A program made the translations under genes and the position numbers. A model generated the notes under the pieces. That model saw only the letters and a list, made by a program, of their open reading frames with translations, did not search any database and was not told the DNA's origin. 64,000 nt of DNA from CAINVV01 sp037137375 (GTDB taxonomy: Bacteria; Bacteroidota; Bacteroidia; Bacteroidales; Prolixibacteraceae). The stretch lies in contig JBAXKJ010000002.1 in NCBI GenBank assembly GCA_037137375.1, forward strand, positions 189,834 to 253,833. The letters are read 5' to 3'. Of this stretch, positions 1-7,038 are shown one piece after another (within the stretch, counting starts at the first letter, position 1; every line of letters starts with the position of its first letter).

Positions 1-586
1 CTTTTACCGCTTGATTTTTAACGTACTCCATATGCGCTGCGTTGACGCCGGTACTAAAAGGGCTCTTACCCCAGAGACCGAGCAAATCTGCAGATTCATG
101 CGTGTGTGTTGAGGTGACAATGGCGTAGGTAATTCCCGCCTCTTTTGAGATCCGCTCCCTGACATCTATCACATCGTTGTTCATGAAACCGATGGCGTCG
201 AGCACCACGACCGCAAGGCGGGTTTTTCCATCATCGATGATCATTGCGCGGGCCCATTGTTCGTCGTGTATCCCGTTGGCAGGTTTGTTGTTGCCAAATC
301 CGGCAATCCAGACCGGATCGAATTTGCCATTTCCGTTGCCATCGGTGAAGGTTTCACCCTTGTCGAATTCGGCATTTTTATTTTTATCGTCCCATCTGTC
401 TGGAACGGAGGCGGTGATGGGGAAGGCTGCAAATCCGGCGCTGAGTTGAGAGGGAGCATTGTGAAGGATTTTCAGATTGAGTTGATACTCCGGATGCTGA
501 TCCTTAAGGTTTTTTCCGCACCAGAATAGTAGCGCGACAAAGAGGATCAACAGGGTGATTCCCAGGTATTTTAAAAACTTCTTCAT
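1..586 (-). CDS. Neutral/alkaline ceramidase-like hydrolase, N-terminal part (cut by window edge)
   Basis: The frame reads leftward from the ATG at 586-584 with no stop before base 1, so only about 195 N-terminal residues are visible. They begin with a membrane/signal segment (MKKFLKYLGITLLILFVALL). The next part contains GFGNNKPANG and then a block where a 'VLDAIGF' strand is followed by TSTHTHES. In neutral/alkaline non-lysosomal ceramidases and their bacterial relatives, that TSTHTH stretch supplies metal-binding residues, and the 'DAIGF' strand precedes it in the same way. The protein is probably secreted or inner-membrane anchored and hydrolyses an amide or ester substrate. Ceramide itself is not shown, because many environmental homologues have no tested substrate. 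The start is supported by the signal segment and a -7-like TATCTTTA about 40 bases upstream (630-623). The C-terminal domain is outside the window. Confidence 0.72.
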   Translation of the reverse strand, partial: MKKFLKYLGITLLILFVALLFWCGKNLKDQHPEYQLNLKILHNAPSQLSAGFAAFPITASVPDRWDDKNKNAEFDKGETFTDGNGNGKFDPVWIAGFGNNKPANGIHDEQWARAMIIDDGKTRLAVVVLDAIGFMNNDVIDVRERISKEAGITYAIVTSTHTHESADLLGLWGKSPFSTGVNAAHMEYVKNQAVK

Positions 587-793
587 GGTAATGTAATTAG
601 TAAATTGAATCTTTTCGCGATGTAAAGATAGTAACCAGTTAATTTGAAAATAATTATTACGGATTTTTTCAGAATTTCTTTTCAAATGGTGTAACAATTT
701 AAAGGAGTGGGCGTCTTATAGATAGCGAATTTTTAGTTTAGACAGGTTAAATTACTTTAGACATGGGCTGCTTCTTAATTGGGGCAGCCTTTG

Positions 794-824
794 TTGTTAA
801 GGAGAAAAATAAAAACTATTTTTA
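794..824 (+). promoter_or_regulatory. Bacteroidota-type promoter of the sugar isomerase gene
   Basis: TTG at 794-796 is followed after 20 bases by TATTTTTA (817-824). This fits the Bacteroidota housekeeping sigma pattern TTG-N19..21-TAnnTTTG with one mismatch in the last base. The predicted start of transcription is near 831, about 25 bases before the ATG at 857. Confidence 0.45.
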
Positions 825-856
825 CGTGTCAACAAAATTCATAATAAAATATAGCA

Positions 857-1729
857 ATGACGAACAGAAGAGATTTCTTTAAGACAACTTCTCTGGTAGT
901 AGCAGGAAGTATGATTGGTGCCAATATGGTATCAGCGGCCCTCCCAAAAGGCAAAAAGAAAAAGAAGATTGGCCTTCAGCTTTATTCCCTTCGTGATGAT
1001 TTGAATAAGGATGCGGCTGGTACGCTCAAGAAGGCGGCCGATATGGGCTATTATTCGCTTGAAACTGCTTCCTACGGTGATGGGAAAATATACGGAATGC
1101 TCCCTGATGAGTTTACGAAGCGCGTGCACGATTTAGGAATGAAGTTAAACAGCTGTCATCTTGGCGGACCAAATTATACGAAAGAAACCCACAACGCTTG
1201 CATGGACTGGTGGAAAAAGGCCATCGAAGACCATTCCAAAACAGGCATGAAATACATGATTAAACCGGGCATGAAATTTCCCGAGAAACTGGATGAATTA
1301 AAGATTCAGATGGATTATTTCAATGCTATTGGGGCCTTAACGGCTAAGGCTGGAATGCAGTTCGGCTGGCACAATCACAATCATGAGTTTACCAAGATTG
1401 ATGATAAAATTATCTTCGATTTCATGATTGCCAATACTGATCCGAAGTTAGTTTGTTTCGAGATGGATGTTTATTGGGTGATGAAGGGTGGATATTCTCC
1501 GATTGATTACATGAAGAAATACCCGAAACGTTTCCCGTTGTTGCACATCAAGGATGAGAAAGAGATTGGTGAGAGCGGCTTGCTGGATTTCAAGGCCATC
1601 TTCGAAACAGGATATTCTATTGGAATTAAGGACTGGTTTGTGGAGGTAGAGCGATATAATTTTGCTCCTGTCGAGAGTGTTCAGAAGAGTTACGACTACC
1701 TGGCCGCTGCATCTTATGTAAAAGGCTAG
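857..1729 (+). CDS. Tat-exported sugar phosphate isomerase/epimerase (xylose isomerase-like TIM barrel)
   Basis: A 290-residue protein that starts with a twin-arginine signal (TNRRDFFK, hydrophobic core, then VSAALP), so it should be exported folded. The mature part is an AP-endonuclease-2/xylose-isomerase-like TIM barrel. It opens with KIGLQLYSLRDDL and carries metal-ligand strands FGWHNHNHEF, VCFEMDVYW and LLHIKDEK. Exported members of this family sit in Bacteroidota and Planctomycetes clusters with Gfo/Idh/MocA oxidoreductases and DUF1080 proteins. Some of those act on 3-keto-sugars as isomerases, epimerases or lyases. Here such partners lie 20-35 kb away, so a shared pathway is inference. 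The gene is monocistronic: its own promoter lies upstream and a strong hairpin follows the stop. The exact substrate is unknown. Confidence 0.82.
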   Translation: MTNRRDFFKTTSLVVAGSMIGANMVSAALPKGKKKKKIGLQLYSLRDDLNKDAAGTLKKAADMGYYSLETASYGDGKIYGMLPDEFTKRVHDLGMKLNSCHLGGPNYTKETHNACMDWWKKAIEDHSKTGMKYMIKPGMKFPEKLDELKIQMDYFNAIGALTAKAGMQFGWHNHNHEFTKIDDKIIFDFMIANTDPKLVCFEMDVYWVMKGGYSPIDYMKKYPKRFPLLHIKDEKEIGESGLLDFKAIFETGYSIGIKDWFVEVERYNFAPVESVQKSYDYLAAASYVKG

Positions 1730-1762
1730 TTCACTTCATTTTCGCTTTGGCGCAGAAATATT

Positions 1763-1798
1763 TTACCCCGGTTGCTGTTTAATCAGTTTCCGGGGTAA
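1763..1798 (+). terminator. Hairpin terminator between convergent genes
   Basis: A perfect 9-bp inverted repeat, TTACCCCGG (1763-1771) and CCGGGGTAA (1790-1798), has an 18-base loop and is followed by GTTTTTAATT on the plus strand. It sits between the stops of the converging genes ending at 1729 and 1808, so it can serve the plus-strand gene and may serve both. Confidence 0.75.
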
Positions 1799-1807
1799 GT
1801 TTTTAAT

Positions 1808-2701
1808 TCAGATCCCTTTGACACGCATTTTCAGGGTATAGACCGATGTGCGTGCCGTGATGAAGAGGATATTTTTCTTCTTGCCACCGAAGCAGAGGTT
1901 GGATGGTTGTTCGGGTACTGCTATCCGGGCAATGTTTTCCCCCTTGTTGTTATAGACTGAAACGCCTTTATTTGTCAGGTAAACATTACCATGACTGTCA
2001 ATTGTCATTCCGTCTGAGCCTTCGGGGGCAAAAAGCGTCTTGCCGCTGAGGGTTCCGTCGCTGTTGATGTCGTATTTCCAGATTTTACCACTATTTATAT
2101 CACTGACATACAATATTTTACCATCCGGAGTACCTACCAGTCCGTTAGGTTGTTTGTAGTCATCGATGACCCGGATGACTTTCCCTGCCGGATTCCGGTA
2201 ATAGACCCCGCGCACTTTCTGAGCTTCTTTGTGGCCCGGTTCCCAATAAGGTCTGGCATAATAGGGATCAGAAAAATAGATCCCACCGTCGGGAGTGATC
2301 CAGAGATCATTCGGGCCATTGAGTGCAAAACCGTCGAAATTTTCGGCAATGGTTTGATGTTGCTTGTCCATGCTGAAAACCACAAGTCTGTTATGCAGGT
2401 CCGCACAGGTAACCAGTTCTCCTTTTTTATTGAATTTTGTACCATTGGCACGTTCTGAGGAGGTGGAGAAGTTAGTGATGGTACCGTTTTCGTTCCAGAT
2501 TTCAATCTTGTCGTTGGGTTGGTCGGTGAAGAAAACAAGACCATCCGGCGAAGCCGAAGGACCTTCGGTAAAAGTGTATCCGCCACCGGCTTTTGTTACG
2601 GTGGCACCTTTGGCTATCAAGCTTTTGGTCGGTTTAGGATCCCTGGAGAAGAGGGTCAGGGAACAGGATAATGCGAGAACAATCAGTGAGAATTTTTTCA
2701 T
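1808..2701 (-). CDS. Secreted SMP-30/gluconolactonase-family beta-propeller
   Basis: A 297-residue protein with an N-terminal signal (MKKFSLIVLALSCSLTLFS), placing it in the periplasm or outside. The mature part is a six-bladed propeller of the SMP-30/gluconolaconase/LRE type. It shows the recurrent blade motifs GGYTFTEGPSASPDGLVFFTD, ALNGPNDLWITPDGGIYFSD, PNGLVGTPDGKILYVSD and DSHGNVYLTN (metal-site residues E, N and D). Family members hydrolyse sugar lactones in a calcium- or zinc-dependent way. A sugar-lactone product of an exported sugar dehydrogenase is a plausible substrate here, but this is inference. The gene follows the membrane-protein gene at 2705 by 3 bases and is very likely co-transcribed with it from the promoter at 3998-4027. 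Confidence 0.85.
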   Translation of the reverse strand: MKKFSLIVLALSCSLTLFSRDPKPTKSLIAKGATVTKAGGGYTFTEGPSASPDGLVFFTDQPNDKIEIWNENGTITNFSTSSERANGTKFNKKGELVTCADLHNRLVVFSMDKQHQTIAENFDGFALNGPNDLWITPDGGIYFSDPYYARPYWEPGHKEAQKVRGVYYRNPAGKVIRVIDDYKQPNGLVGTPDGKILYVSDINSGKIWKYDINSDGTLSGKTLFAPEGSDGMTIDSHGNVYLTNKGVSVYNNKGENIARIAVPEQPSNLCFGGKKKNILFITARTSVYTLKMRVKGI

Positions 2702-2704
2702 AAT

Positions 2705-3976
2705 TTAAAGTGGAAAACGCAGGTTAGCATTGGGGAATCCGCCGTACAAAGAAGTTAACAGCGAAAGTAAAATAATTCCTGTAATTGTGAGTGAGAAATA
2801 GAGAAGCCAACGGTCTTTTGGTACATTTTCCTGCCATATGTCATTGCTAAAAGGTGGTACCGGTTTCCTGAAAAGCAGTAAAAATACCAGTAGATTGATG
2901 ACATACAAGGGTTGCTCATATCTGGTGACTCCCATGAAAATGCCTGTGACGAGGTAGCTCCAGATGATATAAGTACCAAACATGGAAAGGAAGAGGGTCA
3001 TGAGATCGTTGGGGCCAAAATGTTGTATTCCTTTTATTTTCAGCCTCACGATCACATTGACAAATACCAGGATGGTCAGGGTAAGGAGGGCGAGAATCCA
3101 GGCCGTGCTTTCCTGGTTATCGATGAATTTGCATTTCATCAGTTCGCTGACCTGAAAGGCATCTTTCCATACGAGTAGTGGAATTATCAGCAAGATAAGG
3201 AGCAGGGAGAGACTGTTTTCATATTTCTTTGGGGTCTCTTTGGCGACGTGCCATTTGGAGGTGAAGATGCTGTAAGCCATTCCGGAACCGCCCCAGAATC
3301 CAATGTTGTATTCCATCACGTTCCACATGTTGAACGGGATCTTCAGCACATTTCCGGTGATCTGCAGGAAATTGCCGAATGCAAAACCGAATCCACCACC
3401 TAGCATGGAATAGAAGGCTACTCGTAATGCGGAATTGTAGCCGTGTCGGACCATGTGCCAGACCATGGCGGCACCGGCACCCAGGCAAACGGCCCATGCT
3501 TCTGAACGGGGAGGTGTCATCAGCAATTCTGCCTGTACGATCAGAAAGAAATAAGTAATGAGTCCGCCGGTAGTCATTTCTGTAATAAGCGACGGCCATT
3601 TGACCTTATTGCCGGATGTTGAGGTTAGGGAGAGTCCTGTTAATCCGCCGCCGATTAGTCCAAAGAGTCCGCCGATGACGAAAAGTGAGAGAAAGCCGTA
3701 GGTCGAGTTGAGCAGGTCGCCTGCCCGGCAGTATCCGACCACCATGCCATAGCTGATCATGCCGGTGGTCCCCCAGCCGATGGCACAACTGGCGATGATG
3801 GGCAACATTTTGCCATACCAGTCTTCCCGTTTTGCGACTACCAGGAGCGCGGCGCCTCCGATGATACCTGCAAAGGCGGCACCCGGTTCGTGACCAAATT
3901 GTCCACGGATGGCCCAGGCGGTGCCAAAGGCGATCCCGACCAGGAGAATGGAGAAAAGAAGTTGATTAGTCTTCAT
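2705..3976 (-). CDS. Conserved polytopic membrane protein of unknown function
   Basis: I do not recognise a characterised family. The protein is 423 residues when started at the ATG at 3976 (MKTNQLLFSILLVG). The longer frame to 4027 would run through the -7 and -33 boxes of its own promoter, so it is rejected. About ten hydrophobic segments are visible, many glycine-rich (AGIIGGAALLVV, GGLFGLIGGGLTGLSL, YSMLGGGFGFAFGNFL), with a charged GQFGHEPG stretch after the first helix. The pattern suggests a transporter or channel-like protein in the inner membrane. Its only likely operon partner is the secreted SMP-30 lactonase-like gene downstream. Uptake of the sugar acid or lactone product would make sense of the pair, but this is a guess from context. 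Confidence 0.7.
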   Translation of the reverse strand: MKTNQLLFSILLVGIAFGTAWAIRGQFGHEPGAAFAGIIGGAALLVVAKREDWYGKMLPIIASCAIGWGTTGMISYGMVVGYCRAGDLLNSTYGFLSLFVIGGLFGLIGGGLTGLSLTSTSGNKVKWPSLITEMTTGGLITYFFLIVQAELLMTPPRSEAWAVCLGAGAAMVWHMVRHGYNSALRVAFYSMLGGGFGFAFGNFLQITGNVLKIPFNMWNVMEYNIGFWGGSGMAYSIFTSKWHVAKETPKKYENSLSLLLILLIIPLLVWKDAFQVSELMKCKFIDNQESTAWILALLTLTILVFVNVIVRLKIKGIQHFGPNDLMTLFLSMFGTYIIWSYLVTGIFMGVTRYEQPLYVINLLVFLLLFRKPVPPFSNDIWQENVPKDRWLLYFSLTITGIILLSLLTSLYGGFPNANLRFPL

Positions 3977-3997
3977 AACATTGTTAGTTGACACACC

Positions 3998-4027
3998 TAA
4001 AGTTACAAAGAATTGTGTTCTGCGCAA
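3998..4027 (-). promoter_or_regulatory. Promoter of the membrane protein/SMP-30 operon
   Basis: On the minus strand TTG (4027-4025), 19 bases, then TAACTTTA (4005-3998) fits the Bacteroidota promoter pattern. The predicted start is close to 3991, giving a short leader before the ATG at 3976. It overlaps the promoter reading the other way. Confidence 0.55.
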
Positions 4028-4042
4028 TTTGGGTTAAATTTG
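4013..4042 (+). promoter_or_regulatory. Promoter of the selenium operon
   Basis: TTG (4013-4015), 19 bases, then TAAATTTG (4035-4042) is a full match to TTG-N19-TAnnTTTG. Predicted transcription starts near 4049, so the gene downstream should begin at the ATG at 4061. An in-frame upstream start at 4013 would lie inside the -33 element. Confidence 0.7.
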
Positions 4043-4060
4043 CCGGATAAATTGGCGAAG

Positions 4061-5098
4061 ATGGTGACACTTAAGGCAAAGGATTTTATTGAAGGGATGA
4101 GGGGGAATGCGGTACTAGATATTCGCACGCCTGCCGAATTCAAGGAGGGTCATTTGCCGGGGGCCATTTCGTTTCCGCTCTTTAGCGACGAAGAGCGTGT
4201 GGTGGTGGGTACATTATACAAGCAACAAGGGCGTAATCAGGCTGTCCTGAAGGGACTGGAACTGGTGGGTCCTAAGCTTAAAAAATTCGTTCTGAATGCT
4301 GCCAAATTCGAGGGACGGCTTTACCTGTATTGCTGGCGCGGAGGGATGCGCAGCAACAGCATGGCCTGGTTGCTTTCGACGGCGGGGCGCGAAGTATTTG
4401 TACTGGAAGGTGGTTACAAAGCCTACCGGGGATATTGCAGGGAGCTCATTGCCAAAGGATTAAAACTCATCATGCTCAGCGGGCCGACGGGTTCGGGCAA
4501 GACCGAGATTTTGCAGCAGCTATCCTTGCTGGGACACCAGGTGTTAGATTTGGAAGGCCTTGCCAACCACAGGGGCTCCAGTTTTGGGGGAATCGGTCAG
4601 CCACCGCAACCAGGCACAGAGCAGTTTACTAACCTGATTTTTGAGAAGATATCCGGTTTTGATCTTTCCCGACCCATCTGGGTGGAGGGTGAGAGTCAGA
4701 ATATCGGGAAGGTTTTCATCCTGGAAGAGCTTTTCTCGCAGATGAACAGTTGTCCGACGATACGCATCGATCCACCAAAATCGCAGCGAATCGAGCGATT
4801 GGTTCGCGACTATGCCGGTTTTCCTGTTGAGGATCTGCAGGCAAGCATCGAGAAGATCAGCAAGCGGCTCGGAGGGAAGGATACGCAAGAAACACTGGAG
4901 GCATTGCACGAGGGCGATTACCGGAAGGTGGTGGATATCACGCTCGACTATTACGATAAGACTTACGATTTCAGCATGGCCAGGCGGGAGACGCAGATGA
5001 TTCCGTTTGTGCCTGGTTCATTTGAACCGGAAGTGGCAGCCCGGGAGATTGGCGAATTTGCTCATTCAGATTTACGATTTTGGAATAAACAGAAATAA
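4061..5098 (+). CDS. mnmH: tRNA 2-selenouridine synthase (MnmH/SelU)
   Basis: A 345-residue protein that converts 2-thiouridine at wobble position 34 of certain tRNAs to 2-selenouridine, using selenophosphate and a geranylated intermediate. The N-terminal rhodanese domain (about 8-125) carries the catalytic cysteine 91 in CWRGGMRS. A P-loop domain follows, with GPTGSGKT at 141-148. The rhodanese part also contains the family-typical DIRTPAEF and LYKQQGRNQA. The length fits the family. The start at 4061 is chosen because the promoter covers 4013-4042 and because MVTLKAKDF aligns with the usual domain start. It is the first gene of an operon with yedF (2 bases later), a desulfurase homologue and a DUF3343 gene. 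The selenophosphate donor gene selD lies 11.6 kb downstream on the same strand. Confidence 0.93.
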   Translation: MVTLKAKDFIEGMRGNAVLDIRTPAEFKEGHLPGAISFPLFSDEERVVVGTLYKQQGRNQAVLKGLELVGPKLKKFVLNAAKFEGRLYLYCWRGGMRSNSMAWLLSTAGREVFVLEGGYKAYRGYCRELIAKGLKLIMLSGPTGSGKTEILQQLSLLGHQVLDLEGLANHRGSSFGGIGQPPQPGTEQFTNLIFEKISGFDLSRPIWVEGESQNIGKVFILEELFSQMNSCPTIRIDPPKSQRIERLVRDYAGFPVEDLQASIEKISKRLGGKDTQETLEALHEGDYRKVVDITLDYYDKTYDFSMARRETQMIPFVPGSFEPEVAAREIGEFAHSDLRFWNKQK

Positions 5099-5100
5099 TT

Positions 5101-5706
5101 ATGCAGGAAGTAGACGGGAAAGGGTTGCTTTGTCCGCAGCCATTGATACTTACCAGGAAAGCGCTTAAAAACAGTCAGCCGGGTGAAACCCTCAAAATTG
5201 AATGTGACAACAAGACGGCATTTCAGAATATCATGACTTATCTGAAGGATCAGTCTTTGTCCCCTTCCGGTTTTGAAGAAGGAGGTATTTTTATTATCGA
5301 AGTACTGAACCAGGTGGTCGCTTCCGATCCTACCAGAGAACCTGCCAGCATCGATGCTTCATCCTGCTCATCGGCTTATGTTGTTGTTGTGAGCAGTGAT
5401 AAGATGGGAGAAGGGGATCCTCAGCTAGGGAATATCCTGATGAAAGGATTCTTAAATGCCCTGAATGAGCTGCCAGTGCTGCCTACCCATGTGATATTTT
5501 ATAATTCAGGAGCCAAACTAGTTACGCATGAGTCGGGAGTAATCAGTTCCCTGCAAGTACTTTCCGATTGTGGCGTGGAGATTTTGGTTTGCGGTGCCTG
5601 TGTCGATTTCTATGACCTGAAACCGACGTTGGCTATCGGTACCATTTCCAACATGTTCACTATTACTGAAACCATGGCGAAGACCGGACATATCGTGAAA
5701 CCATGA
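5101..5706 (+). CDS. yedF: Selenium metabolism protein YedF (TusA-like plus DsrE-like)
   Basis: A 201-residue two-domain protein. Residues 1-70 form a TusA/SirA domain with the signature GLLCPQP (Cys11, CPxP type), the sulfur/selenium-accepting cysteine of this family. Residues about 88-200 are a DsrE/DsrF-like domain, with a cysteine-containing EILVCGACVDF loop. YedF occurs in genomes with selenophosphate synthetase and is thought to carry or deliver selenium, but its exact reaction is not established. It starts 2 bases after the mnmH stop, and its end overlaps the next ATG by 4 bases, which indicates translational coupling. Confidence 0.88.
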   Translation: MQEVDGKGLLCPQPLILTRKALKNSQPGETLKIECDNKTAFQNIMTYLKDQSLSPSGFEEGGIFIIEVLNQVVASDPTREPASIDASSCSSAYVVVVSSDKMGEGDPQLGNILMKGFLNALNELPVLPTHVIFYNSGAKLVTHESGVISSLQVLSDCGVEILVCGACVDFYDLKPTLAIGTISNMFTITETMAKTGHIVKP

Positions 5707-6821
5707 ACCTATATTTCGATAATTGTGCGACCAGTTTCCCCAAACCTTCCGCGGTAGCGGAGGCAATGAACAGGCATTTGAATGAGACGGGCGGGACTTA
5801 TGGGCGTTCGGCTTATCCCCGTATCCTACAGTCTACCAGGTTAGTAGAGGAATGCAGGGATCAATTGGCCACACTGATGAGTGCCTCTGACGGGGGTAAA
5901 ATCATCTTCACCGCGAATGCGACCACTGCGTTGAACCTGATGATTCAGGGTATCTGCAGGAAGGGTGGGCATGTACTTTCTTCGGCAATGGAGCACAATG
6001 CAATTGCCCGTCCGCTGGAGCATTTGCGCCGGCAGGGACTGATTGAATGGGAGCAGCTGGAAAGCGGGCCTGACGGCAGGATTCTGGTGGAAAAGATTGC
6101 CGCAAAACTACGGCCGAATACCATTTTGGTTGCCATTTGCCACATGAGCAATGTGAATGGAATGGCACAGTCGCCAGGAGAAGTGAAGAAAGCGATCGGA
6201 GAGATTCCCTTGTTGGTGGATGCGAGTCAGTCGCTCGGACAGCATCCTGTTGAGGTGGACAACTGGGGAGTGGATTTTCTGGCTTTCACCGGACATAAGT
6301 CACTTTTGGGACCGACCGGTACGGGTGGTGCGTTTATCAGGCATCCTGAAATGGTGGAACCGTTGCTTTTCGGCGGTACCGGCAGTGGGTCAGATTCTCT
6401 TGCCATGCCCTCTGTTATGCCCGACCGTTTTGAGGCTGGAACACCTAATATCACCGGCATCCATGGATTGAATGCTGCCTTGAAGCACCGGCCTGTTTCG
6501 CAACATACCAGGGCTGATTTTGCTTCCTTGCTGGAAGAGGTAAAGCAGGATAAAAATTACGTCGTTCGTTGCGCAGCCGATTTTGCCCACCAGGGGAAAT
6601 TGTTTTCGGTGGTGCATCATTCGTTGAGTGGATCCTCCCTGGCGCAAAGATTCTATGAAGAATATGGGATTGAATGCAGGGCCGGACTCCATTGCGCACC
6701 CTTGGCGCACAGGCATCTGGGCTCTTTCCCTTCTGGGGATTGCCGGTTTTCGTTATCCCCTTACCATACCCCTGAAGAGCTGAATTATCTGGCCAAAGCG
6801 ATACACGATGCAGGAAAGTAA
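5703..6821 (+). CDS. Class V aminotransferase, cysteine desulfurase/selenocysteine lyase-like
   Basis: A PLP enzyme of 372 residues in the cysteine desulfurase family. The PLP lysine is Lys199 in FTGHKSLLGP. The cofactor-binding aspartate sits in LLVDASQSLGQHP, and the catalytic cysteine is Cys331 in RAGLHCAP. It could mobilise sulfur from cysteine or selenium from selenocysteine for SelD or MnmH. The context favours the selenium role: it overlaps yedF by 4 bases and the DUF3343 gene by 14 bases. In other bacteria the same set (YedF, this desulfurase type, DUF3343, SelD) travels together. Which amino acid it prefers cannot be read from the sequence. Confidence 0.85.
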   Translation: MNLYFDNCATSFPKPSAVAEAMNRHLNETGGTYGRSAYPRILQSTRLVEECRDQLATLMSASDGGKIIFTANATTALNLMIQGICRKGGHVLSSAMEHNAIARPLEHLRRQGLIEWEQLESGPDGRILVEKIAAKLRPNTILVAICHMSNVNGMAQSPGEVKKAIGEIPLLVDASQSLGQHPVEVDNWGVDFLAFTGHKSLLGPTGTGGAFIRHPEMVEPLLFGGTGSGSDSLAMPSVMPDRFEAGTPNITGIHGLNAALKHRPVSQHTRADFASLLEEVKQDKNYVVRCAADFAHQGKLFSVVHHSLSGSSLAQRFYEEYGIECRAGLHCAPLAHRHLGSFPSGDCRFSLSPYHTPEELNYLAKAIHDAGK

Positions 6822-7038
6822 AGAGATATTCCTTTTTCAGAATATCCGCCAGGTGATTTTGGCGGATCGATGGTGTACGCAGAATAAAGTTCCGGTTAGG
6901 GTACTCCCTGTGCCCCGACCCTATTCCAGCGAATGCGGGATGTGCCTGGAGGTCTCGCCGGAGGTCGGTGACAGATTGCAGCAATTCTCTGAGGAACAGA
7001 AAATGAAGACTAAGAGAATATTACTACCAATTCAATAG
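6808..7038 (+). CDS. DUF3343 putative selenium/sulfur carrier
   Basis: A 76-residue protein of the DUF3343 (putative Se/S carrier-like) type. It has a short alpha/beta fold, the pattern PVPRPYSSECGMCLEV with two close cysteines, and a basic end. In this family the cysteines are thought to carry selenium or sulfur, which rests on genomic association. It overlaps the desulfurase gene by 14 bases, so it is coupled to it. Its last 7 bases overlap the end of the convergent ABC permease gene, which leaves no room for a classical intergenic terminator. Confidence 0.8.
   Translation: MQESKEIFLFQNIRQVILADRWCTQNKVPVRVLPVPRPYSSECGMCLEVSPEVGDRLQQFSEEQKMKTKRILLPIQ

Noticed and set aside
766..789. GGCTGC/GCAGCC hairpin followed by TTTGTTG as a terminator
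   Set aside because: The stem is only 6 bp with a 12-base loop, and it lies between two genes that both point away, upstream of the promoter at 794-824, so there is nothing to terminate.
3977..4060. Longer starts for the membrane protein (4027) and MnmH (4013)
   Set aside because: Both would place coding sequence over the -33 and -7 boxes of the two promoters found here, and the extra residues do not fit the family starts.
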